60,511 nt of DNA. It comes from Peptostreptococcaceae bacterium. Lineage in GTDB: Bacteria; Bacillota; Clostridia; Peptostreptococcales; Acidaminobacteraceae. Of the stretch, positions 48,737 through 58,486 are shown piece by piece. The stretch is from assembly GCA_027064135.1 (NCBI GenBank), contig JAMOQG010000025.1, positions 1 to 60,511 of the forward strand, written 5' to 3'. The notes below the pieces were generated by a model. The model had not been told where the DNA came from. It saw nothing but the letters and a program-made list of their open reading frames with translations, and did not search any database. A program made the position numbers and the translations under genes. How positions within the stretch are numbered: the first letter of the stretch is position 1; every line of letters starts with the position of its first letter.

Positions 48737-50941
48737 ATGATAAACATATTTAAGAAAAAGTATTATTGTGTTAAACAACATGACATAACAGACTGTGGAG
48801 CAGCATGTTTAGCAACAATATCTAAACAACATGGCTTAAAAATACCAATAACAAAAATAAGAGAAATAGCAGGAACAGACAAACAAGGAACAAATGCATA
48901 TGGAGTAATAAAAGCAGCAGAAGAAATAGGATACAGTGCAAAAGGAGTCAAAGGAGATAAAGAAGCATTTTTCTCGGATTTTCCACTTCCAGCAATAGCA
49001 CATGTAGTAATGGAAGGTAGCTTACTTCACTATGTAGTAATACATGAAATAGATAAAAAGAAAGATAAAATAATAATAGCAGATCCTGGAAAAGGATTAG
49101 TAAATTATACTTTAGAGGAGTTTTTTGAACTTTGGACAGGTGTATTAATATTAATGACTCCTACAGCAAAATTTGAAAAGGGTGATGAAACAACAAGTAT
49201 ATTTAAAAGATTCTTTGGATTATTAAAACCACAAAAAAAGTTTTTAATACATATATTTTTTGCATCAATAATATATACAATACTTGGAATACTAGGAGCA
49301 TTTTATTTTAAATTTTTACTTGATGATATAGTACCAGGTAATTTAAGAAATACATTACATATAATAAGTATAGGAATAATACTTCTACATATTTTTAAAA
49401 TAATATTAAATGCGTTTAGAAGCCATTTATTACTATACTTAAGTCAAAAGATAGATATACCAATGAATCTAGGATATTATAACCATGTATTAGATTTACC
49501 AATGAATTTTTTTGGAACAAGAAAAACAGGAGAAATTATATCAAGATTCATGGATGCATCTAAAATAAGACAAGCAATATCAGGAGCAACACTTACAATA
49601 ATGATAGATACATTAATGGCAATAGTAGGCGGAATAATACTATATCAATATAATAGTATGTTATTTGGAGTTGCACTTATAATGCTTATACTTTATGCAG
49701 TAGTAGTATTTGCATTTAATAAGCCAATAAAAGAAATAAATAGAGAACAAATGGAAGATAATTCAGAACTTACATCTTATTTAGTAGAATCACTAAATGG
49801 AATACAAACAGTAAAATCATTTAATGCAGAAAGAGAATCAAAATTAAAAACAGAAAGAAAATTTATAAAATTACTTAAATCAATATTTAAAGGTGGAATG
49901 ATAGATAATTTGCGTGGATCAATAACTGCAAGTATAGGATCAATAGGCGGAGTAGTAATACTATGGATAGGAGTTATTAATGTATTAGATGGGAAATTAA
50001 CATTTGGACAACTCTTAGTATTTCAATCATTACTTGCTTACTTTATAGATCCAGTTAAAAATTTAATTAATCTACAACCAATGATGCAAATGGCAATAGT
50101 AGCATCAGATAGACTAGGAGAAATATTAGATTTGGAAATAGAAAAAACAAAAGAAGAATTTAAAAAACTTAAACCAAGTAAAATAGAAGGAAAAGTAGAA
50201 ATAAGAAATTTAGACTTCAAATATGGAACAAGAGAATTAGTACTTAAAAATATAAATATGAAAGTAAATAAAGGTGAAAAAATAGCTTTAGTAGGAGAAA
50301 GTGGATCAGGAAAAACAACACTTGTAAAATTACTTCTTAAACTATATGAAACAGATAAAGGTGAGATATTAATAGATGATAATAATATTAAAGATATTAA
50401 TCTTGAAGTATTAAGAGAAAAAATAGCATATGTACCACAAGAAACATTTTTATTTAGTGGAAGCATAAGAGAAAATTTAGAATTAGGAGCAAAAAATATT
50501 AGTTTTGAAGAAATAATTGAAGCTTCAAAACTTGCCAAAGCACATGATTTTATAAATAAATTACCACTTAGATATGAAACTAGATTAGAAGAAAATGGAA
50601 CTAATTTATCAGGAGGACAAAGACAAAGATTATCAATAGTAAGAGCAATACTAAAAAAACCAGATGTTTTAATATTAGATGAAGCAACAAGTAATTTAGA
50701 TTCAATAACAGAAAAAGCAATAGAAGAAACAATAGAGAAAACAACAGAAAATATTACTACATTTATAATAGCACATAGATTAAGTACAATAATGAGATGC
50801 GATAGAATATTTGTTATGGATGAAGGTAAAATAATAGAATCAGGAACACATAAAAAACTAATAGAAAACAAAGGTAAATATTATGATTTATGGCAAGGGC
50901 AAAAGTATGAAGAAATAACAATAACGGAGGAAATTAAGTGA
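48737..50941 (+). CDS. Peptidase-containing ABC transporter (C39 peptidase, bacteriocin exporter)
   Basis: A 734-residue protein, ATG behind TTTTGAGGTG. The C39 peptidase domain (1-140) has KQHDITDCGAACLA with Q14 and C20, the LHYVV His (H98) and ADPG Asp (D116), a complete catalytic set. Six membrane spans (about 165-450) are followed by the ATPase domain: Walker A GESGSGKTT from about 520, LSGGQRQRLS, LILDEATSNLD. It would cut double-glycine leaders and export the peptide. Codon choice is different from neighbours, with heavy use of ATA, ACA and GCA, suggesting horizontal origin. The next gene overlaps by 4 bases. Confidence 0.92.
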   Translation: MINIFKKKYYCVKQHDITDCGAACLATISKQHGLKIPITKIREIAGTDKQGTNAYGVIKAAEEIGYSAKGVKGDKEAFFSDFPLPAIAHVVMEGSLLHYVVIHEIDKKKDKIIIADPGKGLVNYTLEEFFELWTGVLILMTPTAKFEKGDETTSIFKRFFGLLKPQKKFLIHIFFASIIYTILGILGAFYFKFLLDDIVPGNLRNTLHIISIGIILLHIFKIILNAFRSHLLLYLSQKIDIPMNLGYYNHVLDLPMNFFGTRKTGEIISRFMDASKIRQAISGATLTIMIDTLMAIVGGIILYQYNSMLFGVALIMLILYAVVVFAFNKPIKEINREQMEDNSELTSYLVESLNGIQTVKSFNAERESKLKTERKFIKLLKSIFKGGMIDNLRGSITASIGSIGGVVILWIGVINVLDGKLTFGQLLVFQSLLAYFIDPVKNLINLQPMMQMAIVASDRLGEILDLEIEKTKEEFKKLKPSKIEGKVEIRNLDFKYGTRELVLKNINMKVNKGEKIALVGESGSGKTTLVKLLLKLYETDKGEILIDDNNIKDINLEVLREKIAYVPQETFLFSGSIRENLELGAKNISFEEIIEASKLAKAHDFINKLPLRYETRLEENGTNLSGGQRQRLSIVRAILKKPDVLILDEATSNLDSITEKAIEETIEKTTENITTFIIAHRLSTIMRCDRIFVMDEGKIIESGTHKKLIENKGKYYDLWQGQKYEEITITEEIK

Positions 50942-52395
50942 AAGAAATTAGTATAAATCTTAGTGAAATATCTGAAAGCAGAGAAGTAATGGAATCAAAA
51001 CCATATCCAGTAGTCATATACTTTATATATTTAATATTAAGTATATTATTAATTTCTTTTACATGGATGTATTTCTCAGAAATAGATATAGTTGTAAAAG
51101 GAAATGGAATAATAAGACCTGTTGAAGGTGTAAGTGTAATTAAGAATAAAGTAACAGGAAAATTAGAAGAGCAGAATATAAAAGAAGGAAAAGAAGTTAA
51201 GAAAGGAGATATTTTATTTATAATAGAACATGAAGAACTTAAATCTACAAAATCTTTATTAGCAAATGAAATAGAATCTGAAACTATAACTTTGAATAAT
51301 TTAATTAAATACAAAAAAAGTATCATTGAGAGAAAAAATTTATTTGATAAAGACAATGAACATGAACAAGAATTTTATTATAAATATATCGAATTCTCCG
51401 AAAACTTAATTAGTTTAAATGAGACAATAAATTCAGAACAAAAAAGATTAATAGTTTTAAATGAAAAAATTAGAAATATAAATCTTTTAAAATTATCAAT
51501 TAAAGAAGAAACAGATAAATTTAATAAGGAAAGTACATATTCATTAAAATTAAAAGAATATGAATTAAGAAAAGAAGAATTAAATCAAAATTCAGAAGAA
51601 CTAAAAAATAAATATGAAACTAATCAAATATTGTTTGAGAAAGACGCTATTTCAGAAAATGCATTAAAAGTAAGTAAAGCAACTTATGAAAATTCAAAAC
51701 TTAAATTCAATCAATATAGTAATTCGTTTAAGAATAATCTTAATATGGAAGAAGAAGGAATAAATTTAGAAATACAAAATTTAAGGACAAGTTTAAATAA
51801 ATTAACAGCAAAGGTGAATAGTAGTGTAGAAACTAACTTACCTATTGAAACAAAAGAAATGGTGAAAATAGATGATCAAATAAAAGTAAAAGAAAAAGCA
51901 TTAAGAAATGTAAAAAATGATTTAAATAGTACAGAGCTAAATATTGATAAATGTATTATTAAAGCAGAAATAAACGGAGTGATAAATCTTAAAAAGAAAA
52001 TATTATTAGGAGATTACATTAGTGGTGGAGAAATAATAGCAAATATAATTCCTAAAAACAATCAAAAGTATAAAGTAGAAATATCAATGCCAGAAAGAGA
52101 AATATCAAATATTGAAGTAGGAGATATAATTAAATATAAATTTAACTCTCTTCCATACAAAGAATATGGAATGCTAAAAGGAAAAGTTATTACAATAAGC
52201 GAAGATTCCATATTCAATGAAGTAAATGGAATAAATAGTTATATTATTAAAGCTGATGTAGAAAATAAAAATTTATATAGCTATAAAGGTAAAAAAGCAA
52301 ATCTAAAAATAGGAATGACTTGTGAAGCACAAGTAATTACAAAATCAAAGAAAGTCTTATTCTATTTACTAGAAAAAATTGACTTATGGGATTAG
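50938..52395 (+). CDS. HlyD-family secretion adaptor (bacteriocin exporter accessory)
   Basis: A 485-residue protein starting at GTG 50938, coupled to the transporter through the GTGA overlap and GGAGG upstream. One membrane span (about 25-48) near the N-terminus, a lipoyl-like half motif VVKGNGIIRPVEGVSVIKN, a long coiled coil (about 85-300) and the second lipoyl half (KAEINGVINLKKKILLGDYI) followed by a beta-barrel with SMPEREISNIEVGD. Such adaptors (ComB/LcnD-like) help C39 transporters move peptides across the envelope. Note the same A-rich codon bias, weaker than in the transporter. Confidence 0.85.
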   Translation: MKEISINLSEISESREVMESKPYPVVIYFIYLILSILLISFTWMYFSEIDIVVKGNGIIRPVEGVSVIKNKVTGKLEEQNIKEGKEVKKGDILFIIEHEELKSTKSLLANEIESETITLNNLIKYKKSIIERKNLFDKDNEHEQEFYYKYIEFSENLISLNETINSEQKRLIVLNEKIRNINLLKLSIKEETDKFNKESTYSLKLKEYELRKEELNQNSEELKNKYETNQILFEKDAISENALKVSKATYENSKLKFNQYSNSFKNNLNMEEEGINLEIQNLRTSLNKLTAKVNSSVETNLPIETKEMVKIDDQIKVKEKALRNVKNDLNSTELNIDKCIIKAEINGVINLKKKILLGDYISGGEIIANIIPKNNQKYKVEISMPEREISNIEVGDIIKYKFNSLPYKEYGMLKGKVITISEDSIFNEVNGINSYIIKADVENKNLYSYKGKKANLKIGMTCEAQVITKSKKVLFYLLEKIDLWD

Positions 52396-52409
52396 TTGGA
52401 GGAGAAAAA

Positions 52410-53213
52410 ATGAATACAAAAATTAAAGCAATATTATCAAGTGTAGGATTAGTTACAGGTTATTTTCTAGCTCAAATGGCAGCTAGTGTTGGAATAGGTA
52501 TATACTATGGAATAAAAGCAGCAAAAATAGGAGTAGATATAGATGTACAAGAAATTGAAAGTATTGCTAAGTCTCATCCTTCAATAATTCTTATGAGTTT
52601 TGTGGGTTTATTATTTTTACTATTAGTTTTTAAGATTAAAAAAGTAAAAATAAAAGAGTATATATCAATTAAGAAAATTAACATAAACCAAATGTTTTTA
52701 TTTATTTGTTATGGATTTGGATTTCAAGTTGTTTCAGGGATAGCAAATTTAACGGTTAATCATTTTCATAATATAGAAAAAAGTGCTGAGAGTATACAAG
52801 AAACTTTGATAAGTGGAAATATATTTACTACAGTTATTATAATATCAATAGTTCTTGCACCAATAATTGAAGAGTTATTATTTAGAGGTATGATTCTTAA
52901 AAAATTAAACAATCATATTAATACAAAATTAGCTATTGTTATTCAAGCAATGTTATTTAGTTTAATTCATTTTAATATCTCTCAATTAGTTCCTACATTA
53001 TTATTAGGTATATTTCTAGGAATATGTTATATAAAATTTGATAATATTATTGCTCCTATAATAGTACATTTAGTTTTCAATAGTATTGGAATTACAATTA
53101 TGGTTATTCCAGAAAGTTTGCAAATTTATTTTTCATATGTAATTATTGCTAGTGCATTTGCATCAGTAATATTATCAATGAAAAGATTAGAAAGTGTAAA
53201 AGCTAATAGTTAA
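52410..53213 (+). CDS. CPBP-family intramembrane metalloprotease, second copy
   Basis: A 267-residue protein; ATG 52410 behind TTGGAGGAG, 14 bases after the adaptor. About seven hydrophobic spans. IEELLFRG (E154, E155, R159), FSLIHFN (H187) and IVHLVFNS are the CPBP motifs. It ends the exporter operon and is followed by a terminator. Being related to the CPBP gene beside the peptide, it could give immunity or take part in processing; which of the two does what cannot be decided. Confidence 0.82.
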   Translation: MNTKIKAILSSVGLVTGYFLAQMAASVGIGIYYGIKAAKIGVDIDVQEIESIAKSHPSIILMSFVGLLFLLLVFKIKKVKIKEYISIKKININQMFLFICYGFGFQVVSGIANLTVNHFHNIEKSAESIQETLISGNIFTTVIIISIVLAPIIEELLFRGMILKKLNNHINTKLAIVIQAMLFSLIHFNISQLVPTLLLGIFLGICYIKFDNIIAPIIVHLVFNSIGITIMVIPESLQIYFSYVIIASAFASVILSMKRLESVKANS

Positions 53214-53240
53214 TAGAAAAATGTATGGAGTTATAAGAAA

Positions 53241-53273
53241 AATATGAATCATAAATCGATTCATATTTTTTTG
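53241..53273 (+). terminator. Terminator of the exporter operon
   Basis: AATATGAATC / GATTCATATT, a perfect 10-bp stem with a 7-base loop, then TTTTTTTG. Confidence 0.85.
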
Positions 53274-53482
53274 TTTTCACTACTTATTTCTAAAGTATCT
53301 CCATGTTCATTTTCTATTTTAGAATCATTTTTAGAATTTTCAGTTTGCTTTATTTGATTGACAATTTGTTTGCCTTTTACCTTTAATTTGGCCATTTCAG
53401 TTGTATCACCATTTTTTTGTACCTGAGTATATTGACTTTTTATTGCCGAAACTCTAGGGTCATTTAAATTAACATTAGACGT
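53261..53482 (-). pseudogene. Small hydrophilic ORF whose start codon is ACG
   Basis: The frame encodes about 73 residues: SNVNLNDPRVSAIKSQYTQV, later TTEMAKLKVKGKQIVNQIKQ, with an acidic polar tail. AAGGAGG lies at ideal distance before an ACG (53480-53482) where an ATG would be expected, and no other start is in frame until an internal ATG. It looks like a real small gene that lost its start codon by one base change, or a rare ACG start. Family not recognised. Confidence 0.4.
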
Positions 53483-53923
53483 GTAATACCTCCTTTTGAT
53501 GTTTTATTCATTGAATACAGTTTATCATAAAGATAAATGATTAACTGTAACATATGATACAGTTAATTAAATGTAATTTTATTTTTGTTTTTATCAAAAA
53601 TTGCATTTGCTTTTTCGATTACACTTAAAACAAAAATAGATTTATCCTGTTCTTCTGATAAAATGGCTATACCCCGTGTGTTCTAGAATGTTGAAAAAAG
53701 GATTCCATTATTAGTTGTAGAGTTGTAATTTAATACCTCTTAAAACATAAGATTAATTGCACAATAAATAGTACAGTTAAATAGAAAAAGGATATATTAA
53801 TTCGAAAGTTAAATTTTAAATTGATATATCCTTTTTATAATTAATAGGTTAATATTATATTAATTAATTTAGTTTAATAAATGTGGTATAATTTGATTAA
53901 TAAATTTAACTTAAGGGGGAATT
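53483..53923. other. Largely non-coding spacer with a gene relic and a hairpin
   Basis: On the minus strand about 53570-53680 reads GIAILSEEQDKSIFVLSVIE, then KANAIFDKNKNKITFN-stop, a short relic without a start. A hairpin AAAAAGGATATAT / ATATATCCTTTTT spans 53785-53836 and can terminate in both directions. TATAAT at 53887-53892 with a TG extension is the likely promoter for the following operon. Confidence 0.45.
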
Positions 53924-54409
53924 ATGAATATTAACGAGAAGCAAATAAACGAGATATTAATAAAATTTGAATATAATAGTGATTCGCTTATTCCAATTTT
54001 GCGTGAGGTTCAGAAATTGAATGATGAAAAGTATATTTCAAGAGAAGTTGCAATATATATTGCAGATGAAATTAACGTTACGCATAGCAGAATATATGAA
54101 GTAATGACTTTTTTTGATGCTATAAATACTGAACCAAAAGGGAGAAATCATATTCAAATATGTGAAAGCTCAGTTTGTAAAATAAATGGTATGGATAGTA
54201 TTGAAGAATGTTTAGTTAACGAACTAAAAATTAATGTAGGAGAGGTGACAAAAGATAAGGAATTTTCTTTAGATTATACACCTTGTTTTGGGGCATGTGA
54301 TGTAGCTCCAGCATTAAGAATTAATAAAAAAGTTTATGGTAATTTAACTCCAGATAAAATTAAAGTGATAATAGAGAAGCTAAGAGGTGATACTATTGAA
54401 AGTGTCTAA
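53924..54409 (+). CDS. nuoE: NuoE/HydC-like 2Fe-2S thioredoxin-fold subunit
   Basis: A 161-residue protein, ATG behind AAGGGGG. The helical N-terminus (LIPILREVQKLNDEKYISREV) and the thioredoxin-like 2Fe-2S domain with CESSVC and later CFGACDVAP match the 24-kDa subunit of complex I and of NAD-linked hydrogenases and formate dehydrogenases. It passes electrons between the flavin subunit and the rest. The NuoF gene overlaps its end by 14 bases. Confidence 0.9.
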   Translation: MNINEKQINEILIKFEYNSDSLIPILREVQKLNDEKYISREVAIYIADEINVTHSRIYEVMTFFDAINTEPKGRNHIQICESSVCKINGMDSIEECLVNELKINVGEVTKDKEFSLDYTPCFGACDVAPALRINKKVYGNLTPDKIKVIIEKLRGDTIESV

Positions 54410-55664
54410 TAAATTTGTTACTGATAATTTTGAAAAAAATGTAAAAATAGATATTGATAAATATATTGAGTTGGGTGGATTCGTAGCTTTAAAGAAAGCA
54501 ATTTCTAATGGAAGTGAATTCGTAATTAATGAAATTAAAAAAGCTAATTTATTAGGAAGAGGTGGAGCGGCGTACCCAACATGGAAAAAACTTGAAGCTG
54601 CACATAATAGAGTTAGTAACGAAAAATATCTTATTTGTAATGCTGATGAAGGTGAACCAGGAACTTTTAAAGATAGAGATTTATTAATATTGGATCCATA
54701 TAAAGTTATTGAAGGAATGATAATTACTGGTTTTACAATTGGTTCTTCGGAAAGTTATATTTATGTACGTGAAGAATATGATTATGTACAACTGGAGCTT
54801 AATAAAGCAATTAAAAAAGCAAATGAATATGGTTATTTAGGTAATGATATTTTAGGAAGTGGATTTAATTTTAATATTCATGTGCATACTGGTGCTGGAT
54901 CTTATAATTGCGGTGAGACAACTGCGTTAATTGAATCTATGCATGGTAGATCTTGTAGATCAAGACTGAAAATACCAAGAGTTGGAGAAAAAGGATATAA
55001 AGGTAAACCAACGCTTATTAATAATGTTGAAACTTTAGCGTATATTACGGCAATTATTCAGAAAGGTTCTGATGAATATATTAAATTAGGAACTGATAAA
55101 AGTATTGGAACTAAAGTTATTGCATTATGTGGTAATGTTGTTAATTCTGGAACATATGAAGTACCATTTGGTGTAACAATAAATGAAATAATTAATAATT
55201 TAGGTGGTGGCATAAGAAATAACAATAAAGTGAAATTTGTGCAAGCGGGTGGAGCTTCTTGTTCAATAATTCCTGCTGAAATGTTTGATTTAGAATATTC
55301 ATATGAGTCTTTTAAAGAAAAAGATTTTCAAATTGGTTCTGGTTCTATGGTTGTTTGTGATGAAAGTATTAAATTAATTGATTATTTATTAGCAACTCAA
55401 AAGTTTTTTATGAATGAATCTTGTGGTAAATGCACTCCATGTAGAGAAGGGAATAAAAGATTAGTTGAAATTCTTACTAAAATTAGTAATGGTAATGGAA
55501 AAGTTGAAGACATTGATAAATTAGAATCATTATCTTTATCAATTAAAAGAAGCTCATTATGTGGATTAGGACAAACGTCTCCAAATGCATTATTATCAGT
55601 TATAAAAAATTATAGAGATGATTGTATAATGTATATTAATAAGGGGGATATAAATGAACGTTAA
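54396..55664 (+). CDS. nuoF: NuoF-like NADH-binding flavoprotein subunit
   Basis: A 422-residue protein. TTG 54396 is chosen because AGAGGTG lies just before it; GTG 54387 overlaps that site. The NADH-binding GRGGAAYPTWKK, FMN-binding NADEGEPGTFKDRD, GAGSYNCGETTALIES and the 4Fe-4S motif ESCGKCTPCREGN...CGLG are all present. It lacks the extra N-terminal and C-terminal ferredoxin domains found in HydB. It links the formate dehydrogenase below to NAD(H). The next gene overlaps by 11 bases. Confidence 0.92.
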   Translation: MKVSNKFVTDNFEKNVKIDIDKYIELGGFVALKKAISNGSEFVINEIKKANLLGRGGAAYPTWKKLEAAHNRVSNEKYLICNADEGEPGTFKDRDLLILDPYKVIEGMIITGFTIGSSESYIYVREEYDYVQLELNKAIKKANEYGYLGNDILGSGFNFNIHVHTGAGSYNCGETTALIESMHGRSCRSRLKIPRVGEKGYKGKPTLINNVETLAYITAIIQKGSDEYIKLGTDKSIGTKVIALCGNVVNSGTYEVPFGVTINEIINNLGGGIRNNNKVKFVQAGGASCSIIPAEMFDLEYSYESFKEKDFQIGSGSMVVCDESIKLIDYLLATQKFFMNESCGKCTPCREGNKRLVEILTKISNGNGKVEDIDKLESLSLSIKRSSLCGLGQTSPNALLSVIKNYRDDCIMYINKGDINER

Positions 55665-58341
55665 ACTTCAAATAAATAATCAAAATATAGAAATTGAAAA
55701 AGGGAGTACTGTTTTAGATGCTTGTAGAAAACTTAATATTAATATACCAACATTTTGTCATGACGACAGATTAAAAGCAAGTGGATCATGTAGAATGTGT
55801 GTTGTGGAAATAGAAGGAATGAGAAATTTAGCAACATCTTGTTCAGAAATTGCTAAAGAAGGAATGGTTGTTCAAACTCATTCTAAAAGAGTTATGGAAA
55901 GTAGAAAAGATATTTTAGAATTGCTTTGGGCTGATCATAAAAATGAATGTTTAACTTGTGAAGCTGCTGGTGACTGTAAATTGCAGGATTATTCATATGA
56001 ATATGATATTGATGCTGTTAACAAAGTGTATGAAGAAAAATTAGTTAATTATATTGATGATTCAAATAAATTTTATACATTTGATCCTGACAAATGTATT
56101 AAGTGTGGAAAATGTATAAGAGTGTGTGAAGAATTACAAGGTGTAAGTGCAATTTCATTTAGTGGTCGTGGTGCTGATATGCATGTGTCTCATCCTTTTG
56201 AAATGGGAATGGAATCATCAGCTTGTGTTTCTTGCGGGAATTGTGTAAATGTGTGTCCTACCGGAGCTTTACAAGAAAAATCTTATACAAAATTTAGATC
56301 ATGGGAAATTGATAAAAAAGTAAAAACAACTTGTACTTACTGTGGAGTTGGTTGTCAAATGGAATTAAATGTTAAAGGAAATGAAGTTGTTAAAATAACA
56401 CCAGCAGATGATGGTATTAATAATAAACTTTTATGTGTAAAAGGAAAATTTGCTTATAATTATATTAATCATAAAGATAGATTAAAAATGCCATTAATAA
56501 GAAAAGAAGGTAAATTAGTTGAAAGTTCATGGGATGAAGCTTTAGATTTAGTTGCATCAAAAATAAAAAATATAAAGAGTGAATCTGGTAGTGATGCTAT
56601 TGCAGGATTTTGTTCAGCGAGATGTACAAATGAAGATAATTATGTAATGCAAAAATTATTTAGAGGAGTTATTAAAACTAATAATATTGATCATTGTGCT
56701 CGACTCTGACATAGCTCAACAGTTGCAGGTCTTGCAGCTACATTTGGAAGCGGTGCTATGACTAATAGTATAGAAGAAATTGAGAATTCAGAAGTATTAT
56801 TTATAACTGGAACTAATACTACTGAAAACCATCCTGTAATAGGAACATTTATGAAAAAAGCAATTAAAAAAGGTGCGAAATTAATTGTAGCAGATCCAAG
56901 GAAAATTGAATTAGCAGAATATGCTGATGTATTTTTACAATTAAGACCAGGAACAAACATAGCTATGATTAATGGAATGACAAGCTATATTATTAAAAAC
57001 AAATTATATGATGAAAAGTATATTAACGAAAGAACTGAAAACTTTGATTTTGTAAAAGAAGAATTAAAGAATTTTTCAATTGAAGATGCTGCAATTATAT
57101 GTGATGTAGACGTAGAAGATTTAAAAAAAGCAGCAATAATTTATTCGAGTGGAAAAACTGCAGCTATTTATTATGCAATGGGTATAACTCAACATAGTAC
57201 AGGAACAGATAGTGTAAAATCAATAGCAAATTTAGCTATGATGTGTGGTAATATTGGAGTTGAAAATGGTGGAGTAAACCCACTTAGAGGGCAAAATAAT
57301 GTACAAGGAGCATGTGATGTAGGTGGATTACCTAATGTATATCCAGGATATCAAAAAGTAACAGATTTAAAAGCAAAAGAAAAATTTGAAGAAGCATGGA
57401 ATGTAGAAGGTTTATCTATAAAGAATGGATTAACTGTTCCTAAAGTAATGGATGGTGCTCATGATGGATCTATCAGATTTCTATATATTATGGGTGAAAA
57501 TCCTTTGGTCTCAGATCCTGATTTAAATCATGTTGAAGAATCATTTAATAATCTAGAGTTCTTAGTTGTACAAGATATATTTTTAACTGAAACAGCTCTT
57601 AAAGCTGATGTTGTATTACCAGCTGCATGTTTTGCTGAAAAAGAAGGAACATTTACAAATACTGAAAGAAGAATTCAAAGAGTTAGAAAAGCTGTAAATG
57701 CGCCAGGTGAAGCTAAAGAGGATTGGGAAATATTAAATGAAATAATGATAAGATTAGGATATAAGAATTTATTCGAAAATGCAAAAGAAATTATGGATGA
57801 GATAGCTTTAGTTACACCTCAATATGGCGGTATTAACTATGAGAGAATAGAAAAAAATGGTCTTCAATGGCCATGTCCAACAGTTGATCATCCGGGAACA
57901 AAATATCTTCATAAAGATGGTTTTGCAAAAGGTATTGGAACATTTTTCCCAATTAGTTATTCTGATCCGAAAGAATTAGAAGATGAGGAATATCCTTTAG
58001 TATTAACAACTGGAAGAGTTTTATATCATTATCATACTCGAACAATGACTGGAAAAAATGATGGATTAAATGAAATAGTGGGTGAAAGTTATATTGAAAT
58101 TTCGCCTGAAAAAGCAAAAGAATTAAATATAAGTAATGGAGAAACTGTAAGAGTATCATCAAGGAGAGGCGAAATAGAAGTATTAGCTAAAATAACAGAT
58201 ATAATTACAAAAAATATTGTATTTATGCCTTTTCATTTTGCAAAAGGAGCTGCAAATAGATTAACTAATGCTGTTTTAGATCCTGTTTCTAATATTCCTG
58301 AATTTAAGGTTTGTGCAGTTAATATTGAAAAAATAAAGTAG
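55654..58341 (+). CDS. fdhF: Selenocysteine formate dehydrogenase catalytic subunit with NuoG-like N-terminus
   Basis: An 895-residue protein, read through UGA at 56707-56709. N-terminal 2Fe-2S ferredoxin (C35, C46, C49, C63), NuoG-type His-Cys3 cluster (H95, C99, C102, C108), two 4Fe-4S motifs (C148-C158 and C191-C201), the catalytic-domain 4Fe-4S (C227, C230, C234, C261), then molybdopterin domains. Residue 352 is Sec in DHCARL-U-HSSTVAGL, exactly where Sec-FDHs have it, and the frame continues to a normal stop. Later GENPLVSDPD, ATTGRVLYHYHT-like TTGRVLYHYHTRTMTG. With NuoE and NuoF it should be an NAD-linked formate dehydrogenase that can also reduce CO2. It needs selenium and Mo or W. 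Confidence 0.93.
56707..56745 (+). promoter_or_regulatory. Selenocysteine UGA and bacterial SECIS hairpin
   Basis: UGA at 56707-56709 is followed by a stem-loop whose apical part TGCA-GGTCT-TGCA (56724-56736) has the GGUCU loop known from E. coli fdhF. The loop starts 21 bases after the U of UGA, the same distance as in E. coli fdhF as I recall it. SelB should bind it. Confidence 0.85.
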
Positions 58342-58410
58342 GTTGAATTTATATAGCGATTAAGAAGGCTAAAACAGATTATATTTACAGAATTAATATA
58401 TGTAATAATC

Positions 58411-58456
58411 AAAATGCTTTAATTGTATCAGTTGATATGATTAAAGCATTTTTTGT
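58411..58456 (+). terminator. Terminator of the formate dehydrogenase operon
   Basis: AATGCTTTAAT / ATTAAAGCATT stem, extended by TATCA / TGATA, with a TTTTTT tail. Confidence 0.85.
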
Positions 58457-58486
58457 ATAATTTTTTAAAATGGACAAAATAAGTTG

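Noticed and set aside
50038-50871. 277-codon open frame antisense to the exporter gene
   Set aside because: It mirrors the ATPase coding sequence, has a low-complexity S/I/F-rich product and no ribosome site; the open frame follows from the codon style of the real gene.
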